Shown: piece after piece, positions 22,197 through 30,215 of the stretch
How the letters are laid out: every line of letters starts with the position of its first letter
How positions within the stretch are numbered: position 1 is the stretch's first letter
From: a virus
Length of the DNA: 36,427 bases
Strand: one strand, 5' to 3'
Virus record (IMG/VR): IMGVR_UViG_3300009159_000011
Location: 1-36,427 of that record
The notes under the pieces: generated by a model
Database searches by the model: none
What the model was told of the DNA's origin: nothing
The model's input: the letters and a program-made list of their open reading frames with translations, nothing else
Made by a program: the position numbers and the translations under genes

Positions 22197-23787
22197 TAAA
22201 GCTTATGAATTTGATAGAAATCCTAAATCGGCGGCTTTGATTGATGCAGTTTTAAACAATGAGGCCGATTATAATAATAAGGATAATAGCAGTGATAGAC
22301 CTTTGGGTAAATACCAAACTGGTTTCTCAGTAACTTATCAGGCTAGTCGGGGTGCTGGTAAAACTTATACTTTGCTTGATATTGTGGCCATCTCGGCTTT
22401 TCAATTGCCTAGGGCATTGGCAGCAGTTGGTTCACGTACATTTAAACAGGTTCAAGAAATTATATTATCTCAATCTACAAAAGTATGGGAAAAGTGGAGA
22501 TTGACTGAGTATGATTCTAAAAATAATCGTTTTGGTAATTATGTAGTAAATAAGCGGCCTCCTGAGCATTTTGCAAAACCATATACTGCACCCAAAACTT
22601 ATGATAACACTGTAAGTTTTGCGAATGGTTATGCTGTGCAGGCGGTTAGTGCTGATCGTGAAGATACCCAAAGAGGTTTAAACTTAGATCAGTATTTTGG
22701 TGATGAGTCAGCATTTCAAAAAAGATCTTTTTTTTCAAAAACAATTTCTCCTGCCATCCGTGCAAATAAGTATTGTTTCCATGATCCTAGGCCGCATAGA
22801 AAAGGATATAATCATCCATTGCATTGGCTGAAAATGCAGTTTTCTTCAGCTCCATATTCACCTGAAGGACTATGGATATATGAGAATGAAGAGCGAATGA
22901 ATAACGAAATAAAACTAAAAGGCGGGTATAAAAATTATTTTTATCTGGAAGCTACGGCCTATGATAACCTAAAGTTTTTACCAGGTGATTTTATTTCTGA
23001 ACAAAAAGCAAACTTGACAGATTTTGAGTTTGATGTTGAGATAATGAATAAGCGGGTACGTAAAGCCCAGAATGCTTTTTATCCTTCTTTCTCTGAAGAA
23101 AAACATGTAAAAGATTATTATGCTTATAACTTTGACGATAAAGAATTCCGTACAGATATTAAACAGGAGGCTTATGATGTATGGAAACCTTTAGAAATGT
23201 CATGGGATTTCAATGGGTATTTTACTTGCTGTGTTGTTGCACAGGACTTCAGTAAAGAGTTTAGATTTATTAAAGAGTTTTGGGCTAAAGAATCTGATTC
23301 AACATTAATTGCAAAGGTTTGCGATGACTTTGTTAATCATTACAAAAATCATCTTAAGAAAGTTGTGTATTTGTATGGAGATTCAGGAGGAAACCAAAGA
23401 TCTCCAGGAGAAAACTTCTTCAATGATATTAAAATGCGTTTACGAATTGCAGGATTTATGATCATTGATTGTCTTGATAATACTTATCCATCATTTGCTT
23501 CACGTTATAAAGTTATCAATGGTTTGTTATCAGAAGAAAAACCATCGCTTCCAAAAATTAGATTCAACGCTGATGCATGCAAATCATTAATTGTTTCGAT
23601 CATGAACACACAAACACAAAAGGATTCATTCGAGAAGAACAAAGCAAACGAAGGAAACCTTCGAATCGCTCAGGAAACTGTTACACACTTGTCTGATGCT
23701 TTTGATTATATTTTGTACAAAAAGTTTTCTCAATTCGTCGAAACAAGTTCAGCTCGTGGCGGAATGATTCGATTGTCAAAAAGCTAA
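22189..23787 (+). CDS. terL: Terminase large subunit
   Basis: A 532-aa packaging motor. Walker A is SRGAGKT at 53-59, with Walker B near 166-173 ending in the catalytic D172-E173 (QYFGDES). The nuclease domain starts with D340 (MSWDFNG), with D398 (YLYGDSGGN) as a second acidic metal ligand. The last ~80 codons (from about 23540) lose the T/G bias of the rest of the late region and use more A and C, a sign of mosaic exchange inside the gene or at its end. Confidence 0.95.
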   Translation: MNNKAYEFDRNPKSAALIDAVLNNEADYNNKDNSSDRPLGKYQTGFSVTYQASRGAGKTYTLLDIVAISAFQLPRALAAVGSRTFKQVQEIILSQSTKVWEKWRLTEYDSKNNRFGNYVVNKRPPEHFAKPYTAPKTYDNTVSFANGYAVQAVSADREDTQRGLNLDQYFGDESAFQKRSFFSKTISPAIRANKYCFHDPRPHRKGYNHPLHWLKMQFSSAPYSPEGLWIYENEERMNNEIKLKGGYKNYFYLEATAYDNLKFLPGDFISEQKANLTDFEFDVEIMNKRVRKAQNAFYPSFSEEKHVKDYYAYNFDDKEFRTDIKQEAYDVWKPLEMSWDFNGYFTCCVVAQDFSKEFRFIKEFWAKESDSTLIAKVCDDFVNHYKNHLKKVVYLYGDSGGNQRSPGENFFNDIKMRLRIAGFMIIDCLDNTYPSFASRYKVINGLLSEEKPSLPKIRFNADACKSLIVSIMNTQTQKDSFEKNKANEGNLRIAQETVTHLSDAFDYILYKKFSQFVETSSARGGMIRLSKS

Positions 23788-23958
23788 AGCATGAATTCAT
23801 AAAACCAATATGGCAATTGCCAAAATGTCAAAGCGTGGGCGGTTAGATTTTACACTTTTTGAATAAATGTTTTAATTTCATTTTGTAACTAATTGATAAT
23901 TAGGTATTTATGTTGTTTTTTGGTAGGAATAGGCGTTTTAATAGGGTGTTTTTTTTGT
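23788..23958. other. Spacer between terminase and portal operons with a palindrome and an origin-like element
   Basis: It contains the 12-bp perfect palindrome TGGCAATTGCCA (23811-23822). At 23886-23910 there is a 25-mer (start TAACTAATTGATAATTAGG) that differs at only a few bases from one in the origin-like array (13892-13916, TAACTAATTGATTATCAGG). An 18-codon ORF at 23810 is too short to support. No convincing gene is present. Confidence 0.5.
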
Positions 23959-23993
23959 GTCCTATGGTGGGGGTTGGTGGTGTTTTATCTTTG
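23959..23993 (+). promoter_or_regulatory. Putative late promoter P5 for the portal operon
   Basis: GTCC at 23959-23962 after a run of eight T, then TATCTTTG (23986-23993), a perfect TAnnTTTG, ending exactly 34 nt after the first G. The next start codons are only 6 or 12 nt on, so the transcript would be leaderless or nearly so. Confidence 0.65.
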
Positions 23994-24004
23994 ATATTAT
24001 GAAT

Positions 24005-24325
24005 ATGGCTGGTTTTGGAATAAATATAAGCGATGTAATTGCTTTTTATAATGAGTCTGGGAAAAGTAGTGAGGGTGCTTTTTTTGAGATTGAATATAGA
24101 AAAGCAGATGGAGATTTTGGACATAAAAAAAAGGTGCGGCGTTATGCTGGAAAAAAGCATTTGACTGCTGTAAATGGCGAAAAAAGAGATTTTAGGAGTG
24201 TAGGAGATGTGGAGCGTGATGCGAGTAAATTGTTTTTGATTGAGGAAGGGGCTACGCATAATTTTGAAGTTTTTATTTGTTGCTTGGTAAGTTTTAACGG
24301 TAAAAGGATTGATCATAGATTTTAA
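24005..24325 (+). CDS. Small protein before portal, unknown
   Basis: 106 aa from ATG 24005 (MAGFGINISDVIAFYNESGK). ATG 23999 (MNMAG...) is an alternative, and the still longer frame from 23957 would run through promoter P5 and is rejected. The protein is basic and beta-rich (FFEIEYRKADGDFGHKKKVR). It is separated from the portal gene by 5 nt. No family recognised; a virion or head-assembly role is suggested only by position. Confidence 0.6.
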   Translation: MAGFGINISDVIAFYNESGKSSEGAFFEIEYRKADGDFGHKKKVRRYAGKKHLTAVNGEKRDFRSVGDVERDASKLFLIEEGATHNFEVFICCLVSFNGKRIDHRF

Positions 24326-24330
24326 TAAAA

Positions 24331-25662
24331 ATGAAAGATAAAAATATTTATTCTAGTGCTGGTGGGGTGATTGATGCCTATTTTAGAATGAGGTCTGAGG
24401 TGGTGAGCCGTGGGGATTTGATTGATGGTAATGGGCGTTTATCAAAATTGCTGGTTAGTGCTGGGCCTGATAGTTCTAAAAAAAGTTATGAGGTTTATCC
24501 TTGGGGTGGGAATAATAGATTGCCTAATGAGATGGTGGCATTGTTGCGATCGAGTTCTGATATGGGGAATTTGTTGAATACCAGGGCTGACTTTTTGTAT
24601 GGTGCTGGGATTGGGCTTTTTACTAAAAAAGTTGATGGTAATGATTTGGTTATGGAGCCTGTTTGGAAGGCTGAGTTTTTAGATTTCTTTTTGAGTAATG
24701 GGGTTGATGAGTTGGTTGATACTGCGATTTTGAATTTGGTGCAGCTTAATAATTCGTTTATTAATGTGAGCAATTATAGTGGTGGGAATATGGCGTTTAA
24801 GTGCATGGATGCTACTACTGTGAGAGCTGTTAAGGTATTGGAAAGCCGTGGAATAATTGATAAGTATGTGGTGAGTGGAAGGTGGGATGATGGTGGTAAT
24901 AAGTATGCTGATGTGGTGCCAAGATTTGATTATACAAAGCCTAATAATTTGCCTGAAGGGATGGTACATTTGAAACCGCAGCAGCCTGGACAGTTTTATT
25001 ATGCTTATGCTATTTGGTGGGCATTGAATGTTTGGATTGAGGTAAGTAATAAGATTGCTCCGTTTCATCGGGAGAGTTTGGAGACTGAGGGGAATTTGGG
25101 TAATATTATTCATATAGCTAAAAGGTATTTTGATGATATTTTGGCACAAAATCCTGTAAAAACGAATGGGGAGCCTTATACTTATGAGGAGCTGTATGAT
25201 GCGTTTTGTGAGAATATGGATACGTTTGCTTTTGGGAATGGTAAGCGTACGAATATAATTGATGTGTGTGCTTATGATAGTCAGAATGGGAAATTGGTGG
25301 AGTTGTTGAAGGTTGATCCTGTGAAGAGACAGATGACTGGGGCTGAATATAGCGATACGTATTTGAGTGCGGTGAAGGCTATGACGAATGGCGGGCAGGT
25401 GCTTGGTGGCTTGAGTAATGTGAGTGATGGTAAGATGAATAGTGGTGGTGGTACGGAGATCAGAATTAGTGCTGAATATCAGCAATTTTATAGGACTCCG
25501 AGGGAGCGACGGTTGATTTTGGAATTTATGAACAGGGCTGTGTTGCCTTATGCAAAAAAGAAACTTGGTTTGGCTGATGGTGTTCAATTTGAATTTAAGA
25601 ATATTTTGCTGCAAACGTTGGATCAGAATAAGAGTGGGGTTAGTCAGAAAAATGGTTTATAG
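24331..25662 (+). CDS. Portal protein
   Basis: 443 aa. The layout matches Bacteroidota phage portals: an N-terminal region with YPWGGNNRLPNEMVALLRSS at ~55-75, a NTRADFLYGAGIG segment at ~81-93, a long central stem region, and a C-terminal FMNRAVLPYAKKKLGL near 405-420. It forms the DNA-entry ring and binds the terminase encoded just upstream. It is highly T/G-rich and poor in C on the coding strand. Confidence 0.85.
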   Translation: MKDKNIYSSAGGVIDAYFRMRSEVVSRGDLIDGNGRLSKLLVSAGPDSSKKSYEVYPWGGNNRLPNEMVALLRSSSDMGNLLNTRADFLYGAGIGLFTKKVDGNDLVMEPVWKAEFLDFFLSNGVDELVDTAILNLVQLNNSFINVSNYSGGNMAFKCMDATTVRAVKVLESRGIIDKYVVSGRWDDGGNKYADVVPRFDYTKPNNLPEGMVHLKPQQPGQFYYAYAIWWALNVWIEVSNKIAPFHRESLETEGNLGNIIHIAKRYFDDILAQNPVKTNGEPYTYEELYDAFCENMDTFAFGNGKRTNIIDVCAYDSQNGKLVELLKVDPVKRQMTGAEYSDTYLSAVKAMTNGGQVLGGLSNVSDGKMNSGGGTEIRISAEYQQFYRTPRERRLILEFMNRAVLPYAKKKLGLADGVQFEFKNILLQTLDQNKSGVSQKNGL

Positions 25663-25695
25663 TTAGTTTTTTACTACGATTTAATCTTTTAGATA

Positions 25696-26688
25696 ATGGA
25701 TATATTAATTTCTAATTCGCAATTAGTAAGATGTTTGGGGACTGGGGCTATTAGTGCGAGTGATGACAGTAATAGGCTTTTGAGCTTTGCTCCGAGTGCT
25801 GAACTTTTGGTGAGAAAGGCTTTGGGTGCTGAAACTTTTGCGTATTTGAAGATTACAAATATTAGTCAGATTGCTGCGATGAGTACTGAAAAGAAAGCTT
25901 TGTTTGACTGGGTTGAGCGGTCGGTGGCTTTCTATACTTATTCGTTTTATTTGCCTTTTGCTTTGGGTACTGAGGGGGATAATGGTTTGCAGGAGGTTGA
26001 GAGTGATAAAACTAAGCCTGTGAGAATGGGTGTGCTAGATAAGAGGCTAAATGCTACTCCTGAATTGGCGGCTGAAGCCTTAGAAGAAGCTTTGAGATTG
26101 CTGTATGAGAAGGTTAGTATTTATACTTTTTGGGCTACTAGTGAGGCTTATGTGGTGGTGAAGAGTTTGTTTATACGTTTTGGGAGTGATCTTGGGAAGT
26201 TTTTGCCGCCGAGCTTGGGTACTTATTTATTTTTTGGGAGTATTAGACAGTTTTTGGCTGATGCTGAAAGGGATTTGGCTCAGCCATTGCTTGGGCTTGG
26301 GTTGTTTAATTCATTAAAAACAAAACAATTGGCTGGTACTTTGACGGTTTTAGAAACTGAGCTTTTGGGATATGTGTGCAGGTTTGTGGCTTGGGCTGCT
26401 TATTTGGAGGCTTTGGATTTTTTGGTAGTGGTGGTGACGAGTGGCGGTAAGATTAGGGTGGCAAGTGAGTTTGATGGGATTAATAATAGAAAGGCTCCTA
26501 CTATAAATGATATGGCAGATTTGAAGTTGAGTGTGGAGCGAAAGCGTGATGAATATAGGGGTGCTTTGCTTGGATTTTTGACTGATAATAAAACTGCTTT
26601 GCCTTTGTGGGCCAGTGGTGGCGGGCAGGTGCCTGGGAGTAGTCAGCCTAATTTTTTAAAGAAGTATAAGCGGGTAATGGCGATGTGA
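25696..26688 (+). CDS. DUF6712-like head-tail connector candidate
   Basis: A 330-aa helix-rich protein starting 33 nt after the portal stop. An N-terminal half (residues ~1-160, with FDWVERSVAFYTYSFYLPFA) and a second half share a similar all-helical pattern. I associate this layout with the DUF6712 family that follows portal or capsid genes in Bacteroidota phages. A head-completion or adaptor role fits its position. The family call is moderate. Confidence 0.5.
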   Translation: MDILISNSQLVRCLGTGAISASDDSNRLLSFAPSAELLVRKALGAETFAYLKITNISQIAAMSTEKKALFDWVERSVAFYTYSFYLPFALGTEGDNGLQEVESDKTKPVRMGVLDKRLNATPELAAEALEEALRLLYEKVSIYTFWATSEAYVVVKSLFIRFGSDLGKFLPPSLGTYLFFGSIRQFLADAERDLAQPLLGLGLFNSLKTKQLAGTLTVLETELLGYVCRFVAWAAYLEALDFLVVVVTSGGKIRVASEFDGINNRKAPTINDMADLKLSVERKRDEYRGALLGFLTDNKTALPLWASGGGQVPGSSQPNFLKKYKRVMAM

Positions 26689-26731
26689 TTTTTTAGTCTT
26701 AAGATACTAGATAGGAGATTTTATTGAAAAC

Positions 26732-26818
26732 TATGTAAAGTACTGTTTGACAAATATGTAAAGTTCTGTTTACATTATTTATAATAAATTTTACATAATT
26801 AATATTAATTCTTTACAT
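26732..26818. promoter_or_regulatory. ATGTAAA/TTTACAT operator array upstream of the lysis operon
   Basis: A 17-mer direct repeat TATGTAAAG(T)(A/T)CTGTTT occurs at 26732 and 26755, 23 nt apart. TTTACAT follows at 26769, 26790 and 26812, about 21-22 nt apart. The second ATGTAAA and first TTTACAT form a perfect dyad with a 6-nt spacer (26756-26775). Spacing of two helical turns throughout suggests cooperative binding on one face of the DNA. No GTCC box is present, so the lysis genes seem to be under a separate control. Confidence 0.7.
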
Positions 26819-26846
26819 GATGTTATTTTTTTTAATATAATATTTT

Positions 26847-27473
26847 ATGATCAGTGAGTTGGATTATTTGGAATGTGGTGAGTTTTTGGGTTGTGAAGCG
26901 GCGGTGGTTAAGGCGGTGAAGGAGGTGGAAGCTCCTATGGGGGGATTGGATGAGACAGGAAGGGTTGTGATGCTTTTTGAACCTCATATTTTTTGGAGAG
27001 AGTTGCGAAAACGTGGGTTTAGTGTGGATAAGTTGGAGTTATTGAGAAAGAATAATGCTAGGATTTTGAGTCCTGTTTGGAATGTGAAATTGTATGCACC
27101 TTTGAAACGAAAAGCTAATAAGGCTATTGACTGGGTGGCTACGATGGATGAGCGATATGAGATTTTGGAACAGGCTAAAAATATTGATGAAAATATAGCT
27201 TTGAAGAGTTGCAGCTGGGGAGCGTTTCAGATAATGGGGTTTAATTTTGATGCTGCTGGTTTTGATTCTGTTTTTGATATGGTTAGGGTTTTTGGTTTGG
27301 GTGAGAGATTTCAGCTGATGGGTTTTGCTGAATATGTAAAGGCTAATTATTTGGATGATGAGTTGAGAGCGAAAGATTGGGCGGGATTTGCAAGAGGGTA
27401 TAATGGGCCGCAGTATTATAAGAATAAATATGATTTGCTTTTGGAAAAGGCTTATTTGAAACATAAAATTTAA
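26847..27473 (+). CDS. Endolysin, N-acetylmuramidase (DUF3380-type)
   Basis: 208 aa. Features of the phage N-acetylmuramidase family are present in order: VEAPMGG with the likely catalytic E28, a GRVVMLFEPHIFWREL block at 38-53, SCSWGAFQIMGFNF at 129-142, and FARGYNGPQYYKNKYD near 182-197. It cleaves the glycan backbone of peptidoglycan at the end of infection. It has no signal peptide, so it needs a holin, and two candidates follow directly. Confidence 0.9.
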   Translation: MISELDYLECGEFLGCEAAVVKAVKEVEAPMGGLDETGRVVMLFEPHIFWRELRKRGFSVDKLELLRKNNARILSPVWNVKLYAPLKRKANKAIDWVATMDERYEILEQAKNIDENIALKSCSWGAFQIMGFNFDAAGFDSVFDMVRVFGLGERFQLMGFAEYVKANYLDDELRAKDWAGFARGYNGPQYYKNKYDLLLEKAYLKHKI

Positions 27474-27484
27474 CGATTTGGATA

Positions 27485-27688
27485 ATGGCAAGGTTTGAAC
27501 TGATGAGTGAAAGATTATTGATTATTGCTACGCCGTTGATGATTAGTATGAACGTGGGTGGGATATTGTCGGCTGTTAGTTCGATTGTGATTATTACGTA
27601 TTATTTGAGTAAGCTAAAGCGTGAGGTGGTTGATGTGGATCATGATGGTAGTTGGAAAAAATATATAAAATCGACATTTAGGCTATGA
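27485..27688 (+). CDS. Holin candidate 1, small membrane protein
   Basis: 67 aa with a hydrophobic region at about 10-45 (LLIIATPLMISMNVGGILSA, then VSSIVIITYYL) that could form one long or two short transmembrane helices, and a charged C-terminal tail. It starts 12 nt after the endolysin and overlaps the next membrane gene by 4 nt. Position, size and topology fit a holin. Confidence 0.6.
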   Translation: MARFELMSERLLIIATPLMISMNVGGILSAVSSIVIITYYLSKLKREVVDVDHDGSWKKYIKSTFRL

Positions 27689-27951
27689 AATTATTTTGGA
27701 TGAATTTGACTAAACAAAAATTTATGCACTGGGCGGCTGGTGCTATTGTGCTGTTTCATATAATAAATAGTGTAACGGTGAGTGTTTTTTTGAGTAGTAA
27801 TGTGAAGCTACTTTCGCCGATAATATATGAGCGGATGATGATGAATATGAATGCACAGAGTATTCAGATTATATCGATGGTGCTGTTGTATTTTTTTGGT
27901 AAAAATGGGAATGGGTCTGAAGTGGATAATCATAAAATAGAAAATATATGA
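27685..27951 (+). CDS. Holin candidate 2, two-TM membrane protein
   Basis: 88 aa with predicted membrane segments at ~14-36 (MHWAAGAIVLFHIINSVTVS) and ~57-73 (SIQIISMVLLYFFG) and a charged C-terminus. ATGA overlaps join it to the genes on both sides. Either it or the preceding gene is the pore former; the other may be an antiholin or partner. Confidence 0.6.
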   Translation: MKLFWMNLTKQKFMHWAAGAIVLFHIINSVTVSVFLSSNVKLLSPIIYERMMMNMNAQSIQIISMVLLYFFGKNGNGSEVDNHKIENI

Positions 27952-28289
27952 AATGGGTATGGTTGTGGCTGAGTTTGAGAATGAAGGCGATGTGGCTGTA
28001 TTTGCTGATTTTGCGAGAAGAATGGGGGCAAAAGTTGATTTTAGGTTTGGTGGTTTTGGGCTTGATTATATTGTCTCTTTTAATAAGAACTTGTGTAGAT
28101 GTGAAAAAAGAGGCTGTGCCAAAAAAGGTTTTGGAGGTAAAAGTAAAGCAGGTGGTTGTGAAAAAGGATTCTTTAAAGAATAAGCTAAAAGATATTAAAA
28201 ATGAAAAAAATAGGGCTATTAAGCATATTGATGAGTTTAGCGATGACGAGCTGTGCGACAGTTTGGAAAAAGCATTTGGTGGTAAATGA
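27948..28289 (+). CDS. i-spanin-like inner-membrane protein
   Basis: 113 aa. One transmembrane segment lies at ~29-46 (KLILGLVVLGLIILSLLIRT), then a Lys/Val-rich helix and an acidic-basic periplasmic helix ending DELCDSLEKAFGGK. Single N-terminal anchor plus periplasmic coiled coil is the Rz/i-spanin layout. The last 89 nt overlap the lipoprotein gene in another frame, as Rz and Rz1 genes often do. ATG codons at residues 12 and 15 are alternative starts. Confidence 0.6.
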   Translation: MKWVWLWLSLRMKAMWLYLLILREEWGQKLILGLVVLGLIILSLLIRTCVDVKKEAVPKKVLEVKVKQVVVKKDSLKNKLKDIKNEKNRAIKHIDEFSDDELCDSLEKAFGGK

Positions 28290-28557
28290 TGTTGCTGTGG
28301 TGGATACTGGGATTGTGGTGAGTAGGCGTGTGGCTGAAGGTTGTTTTGCTTGTGTGAAAGAATTGAAAGCGGCGAGAGATTCGATTGTGGTGCTGCGTGA
28401 AATTGCGGTGATTGATGATCAGGTAATTGGGTGGATTGAGGTAGATTTGAAAAAAGAAAAAGGCTTGAAGGTTTGGTGGAAGAGAACTAAGGGCGTGATG
28501 AGAGGCTTTGGTATTGGGGTGCTGGTTGGGATTGGTTTTGCTTTAATGAATAAGTGA
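28201..28557 (+). CDS. Spanin-like lipoprotein with C-terminal membrane segment
   Basis: A 118-aa protein with a lipoprotein signal (MKKIGLLSILMSLAMTSC, lipidated Cys 18), a charged middle region and a Gly-rich hydrophobic C-terminus (MRGFGIGVLVGIGFALMNK, ~100-118). Lipid anchor at one end and membrane segment at the other is the layout of a u-spanin. It overlaps the i-spanin-like gene by 89 nt. It could act as the o-spanin partner or as a complete u-spanin by itself. Confidence 0.6.
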   Translation: MKKIGLLSILMSLAMTSCATVWKKHLVVNDVAVVDTGIVVSRRVAEGCFACVKELKAARDSIVVLREIAVIDDQVIGWIEVDLKKEKGLKVWWKRTKGVMRGFGIGVLVGIGFALMNK

Positions 28558-28614
28558 GCGGAATTTTGAATGATAGAATGATAGAATGATTTTTTTACGA
28601 TTAAACTTTTTTTT

Positions 28615-29751
28615 ATGAAAAGATTTTTGGTTTTTTTGTTGGTAGTGGTTGGGCCTATGATTGGTTTTGGGCAAACTTTGAGGACTACGATAAATGGTGG
28701 GATATTGAGCCAGGGCAATAAAGGTATAACTGCCACTAAGCTAAATAATGTGCTGGTGACGGTGGCTGATAGTGTAAGCAGTAAGGCAAATAAAAATGGC
28801 GGAGTATTTAGCGGAAGTATTACGGCACCGAGCTTTGTAAGGGCTGGTGGTACTAGTTTGCAATTTTTAAAGGCAGATGGTAGTGTGGATGCTAGTGCGT
28901 TTGCTATACTTGGAAATAATAATGTTTTTACGGGTACTAATACTTTTTTGACTCCAGTTTTTGCTAATAGTGTATCAACTAGTGCTTTTTCTAGTATTAC
29001 GGGTGCTTGGAGTAATACTGGGAATTTGGGTGTTTTTTCGTTGAGATATAATACAAAATCTGGTGGTAGTACGGTTACTTGGAATCCTGTGAGGCTGGAT
29101 GCTAATGGATTTGTGGGTATTGGGATGGATCCGACTCAAGCATTTGAAGTTGCTGGAGCAGCAAAATTTAATTCGGCAATTACTGCTACTTCTTTGGCTG
29201 CATCGGGTGCGGTTTCGGCTGCTTCTTTGTCTGCTTCGGGTGCGATTACTTCTTCTACTTTGGCTGCATCGGGTGCGGTTTCGGCACTTTCTTATTCTTC
29301 GACTACTGGGGCTAGTTTTGCTACAAGTTCTGGAAACTCTGGTTTTGGAATTGCTTCACCTTCTTATAAACTTCATGTAGTTGGTGGTAATGTGTATGTT
29401 GGTGGTGTAGGAGCTGGTTTAAGGCTGGAAGATAGATCGTTATCATCAAGATCTTTTCAGTTTTATGTAGATGGTGGTGCTTTGGCTTTTTTTAATCATA
29501 ACAATAGCACTCAGCCTTTTACTATTACAGATGGTGGAAATATATTGATTGGAACAGTGACAAATTCGGGGTATAAATTAGATGTATCTGGTACGGCACA
29601 AGCTACGCAGTTTAAACTTTCGGCTTTGAATACTGCACCTGCTAGTGCTACGGCTACTGGGGTGGTGGGGGAAATTAGGATTGATGCTAGTTATATTTAT
29701 GTGTGTACGGCTACTAATGTTTGGAAAAGATCGGCTTTATCTACTTGGTGA
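28615..29751 (+). CDS. Tail-fibre-like protein with Sec signal peptide
   Basis: 378 aa. A clear signal peptide (MKRFLVFLLVVVGPMIGFGQ) precedes a fibre-like body rich in Ser/Ala/Gly/Thr. Near 182-220 it has a run of near-repeats (SLAASGAVSAASLSASGAIT, then SSTLAASGAVSA), seen in DNA as two identical copies of GGCTGCATCGGGTGCGGTTTCGGC-like units at about 29206 and 29263. Modules of the type VGIGMDPTQAFEVAGAA and GFGIASPSYKLHVVGG recall trimeric fibre or chaperone-tail proteins, though the chaperone Asp-Ser is not visible. The signal peptide on a fibre-like phage protein is notable. Confidence 0.75.
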   Translation: MKRFLVFLLVVVGPMIGFGQTLRTTINGGILSQGNKGITATKLNNVLVTVADSVSSKANKNGGVFSGSITAPSFVRAGGTSLQFLKADGSVDASAFAILGNNNVFTGTNTFLTPVFANSVSTSAFSSITGAWSNTGNLGVFSLRYNTKSGGSTVTWNPVRLDANGFVGIGMDPTQAFEVAGAAKFNSAITATSLAASGAVSAASLSASGAITSSTLAASGAVSALSYSSTTGASFATSSGNSGFGIASPSYKLHVVGGNVYVGGVGAGLRLEDRSLSSRSFQFYVDGGALAFFNHNNSTQPFTITDGGNILIGTVTNSGYKLDVSGTAQATQFKLSALNTAPASATATGVVGEIRIDASYIYVCTATNVWKRSALSTW

Positions 29752-29780
29752 TTTTATATTTTTAAATTTAATACAATACA

Positions 29781-30215
29781 ATGAAAACTGCGACTATAAT
29801 TTTTTCAATTCTTTTTTCAGCATTTATTGCTGATGCTCAAAGTTTTACTTTTAAGGTAAATAATTATACTTTTCAAGACGAAACACGTAAGTCGGTGACG
29901 ATTACTGGCATTCGTGCAAAGATGATTAATAATATTGATTGTAATCTTAGTGATAGTACTTTTTATCGTCAGTTTTATATTGATTTTAAGACTACAAATG
30001 TTGAAAGCTTTGGTGGTTTGAATACTGATACTGGAAAGATGGCGAGCGAATTATCGGCTAATATGAATATTCCTTTAGCTACTGCAAAAGCACTAATATT
30101 AGACATTTGCAAGAAACTTGAATTTGGTACGGTTGCTGAAAAATATGCAGCAGCTGGAGCTTTAGCGGGTGGATATGGTTATACGCTTAAGCCTTTGAGT
30201 GAGCAAAAGGAATGA
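29781..30215 (+). CDS. Exported protein, unknown function
   Basis: 144 aa with a Sec signal peptide (MKTATIIFSILFSAFIADAQ, cleavage after AQ) and a small mature domain (SFTFKVNNYTFQDETRKSVT...). It starts 30 nt after the fibre-like gene and overlaps the DUF1353 gene by 4 nt. The C-terminal Ala/Gly stretch (AAAGALAGGYGYTL) is mildly hydrophobic. It is possibly a partner of the fibre-like protein in the periplasm or on the cell surface. Confidence 0.65.
   Translation: MKTATIIFSILFSAFIADAQSFTFKVNNYTFQDETRKSVTITGIRAKMINNIDCNLSDSTFYRQFYIDFKTTNVESFGGLNTDTGKMASELSANMNIPLATAKALILDICKKLEFGTVAEKYAAAGALAGGYGYTLKPLSEQKE

Noticed and set aside
23810-23866. 18-codon ORF after terminase
   Set aside because: Very short, starts in a palindrome, and has no coupling or other support.
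23957-24004. N-terminal extension of the gene before portal (MSYGGGWW...)
   Set aside because: It overlaps the GTCC box and the -7 element of promoter P5 and would have to be transcribed from further upstream.
27953-28183. 76-aa alternative frame over the i-spanin-like gene
   Set aside because: No membrane segment and an odd Gly/Lys/Cys-rich end. The other frame has a clear anchor and is coupled to the gene before it.
28567-28590. AATGATAG short tandem repeat before the fibre-like gene
   Set aside because: Only about two and a half copies of a simple AT-rich unit; too little to suggest a function.
29099-29380. 93-aa Leu/Arg-rich plus-strand frame inside the fibre-like gene
   Set aside because: Shadow of the Ala/Ser repeat coding sequence read one frame off.
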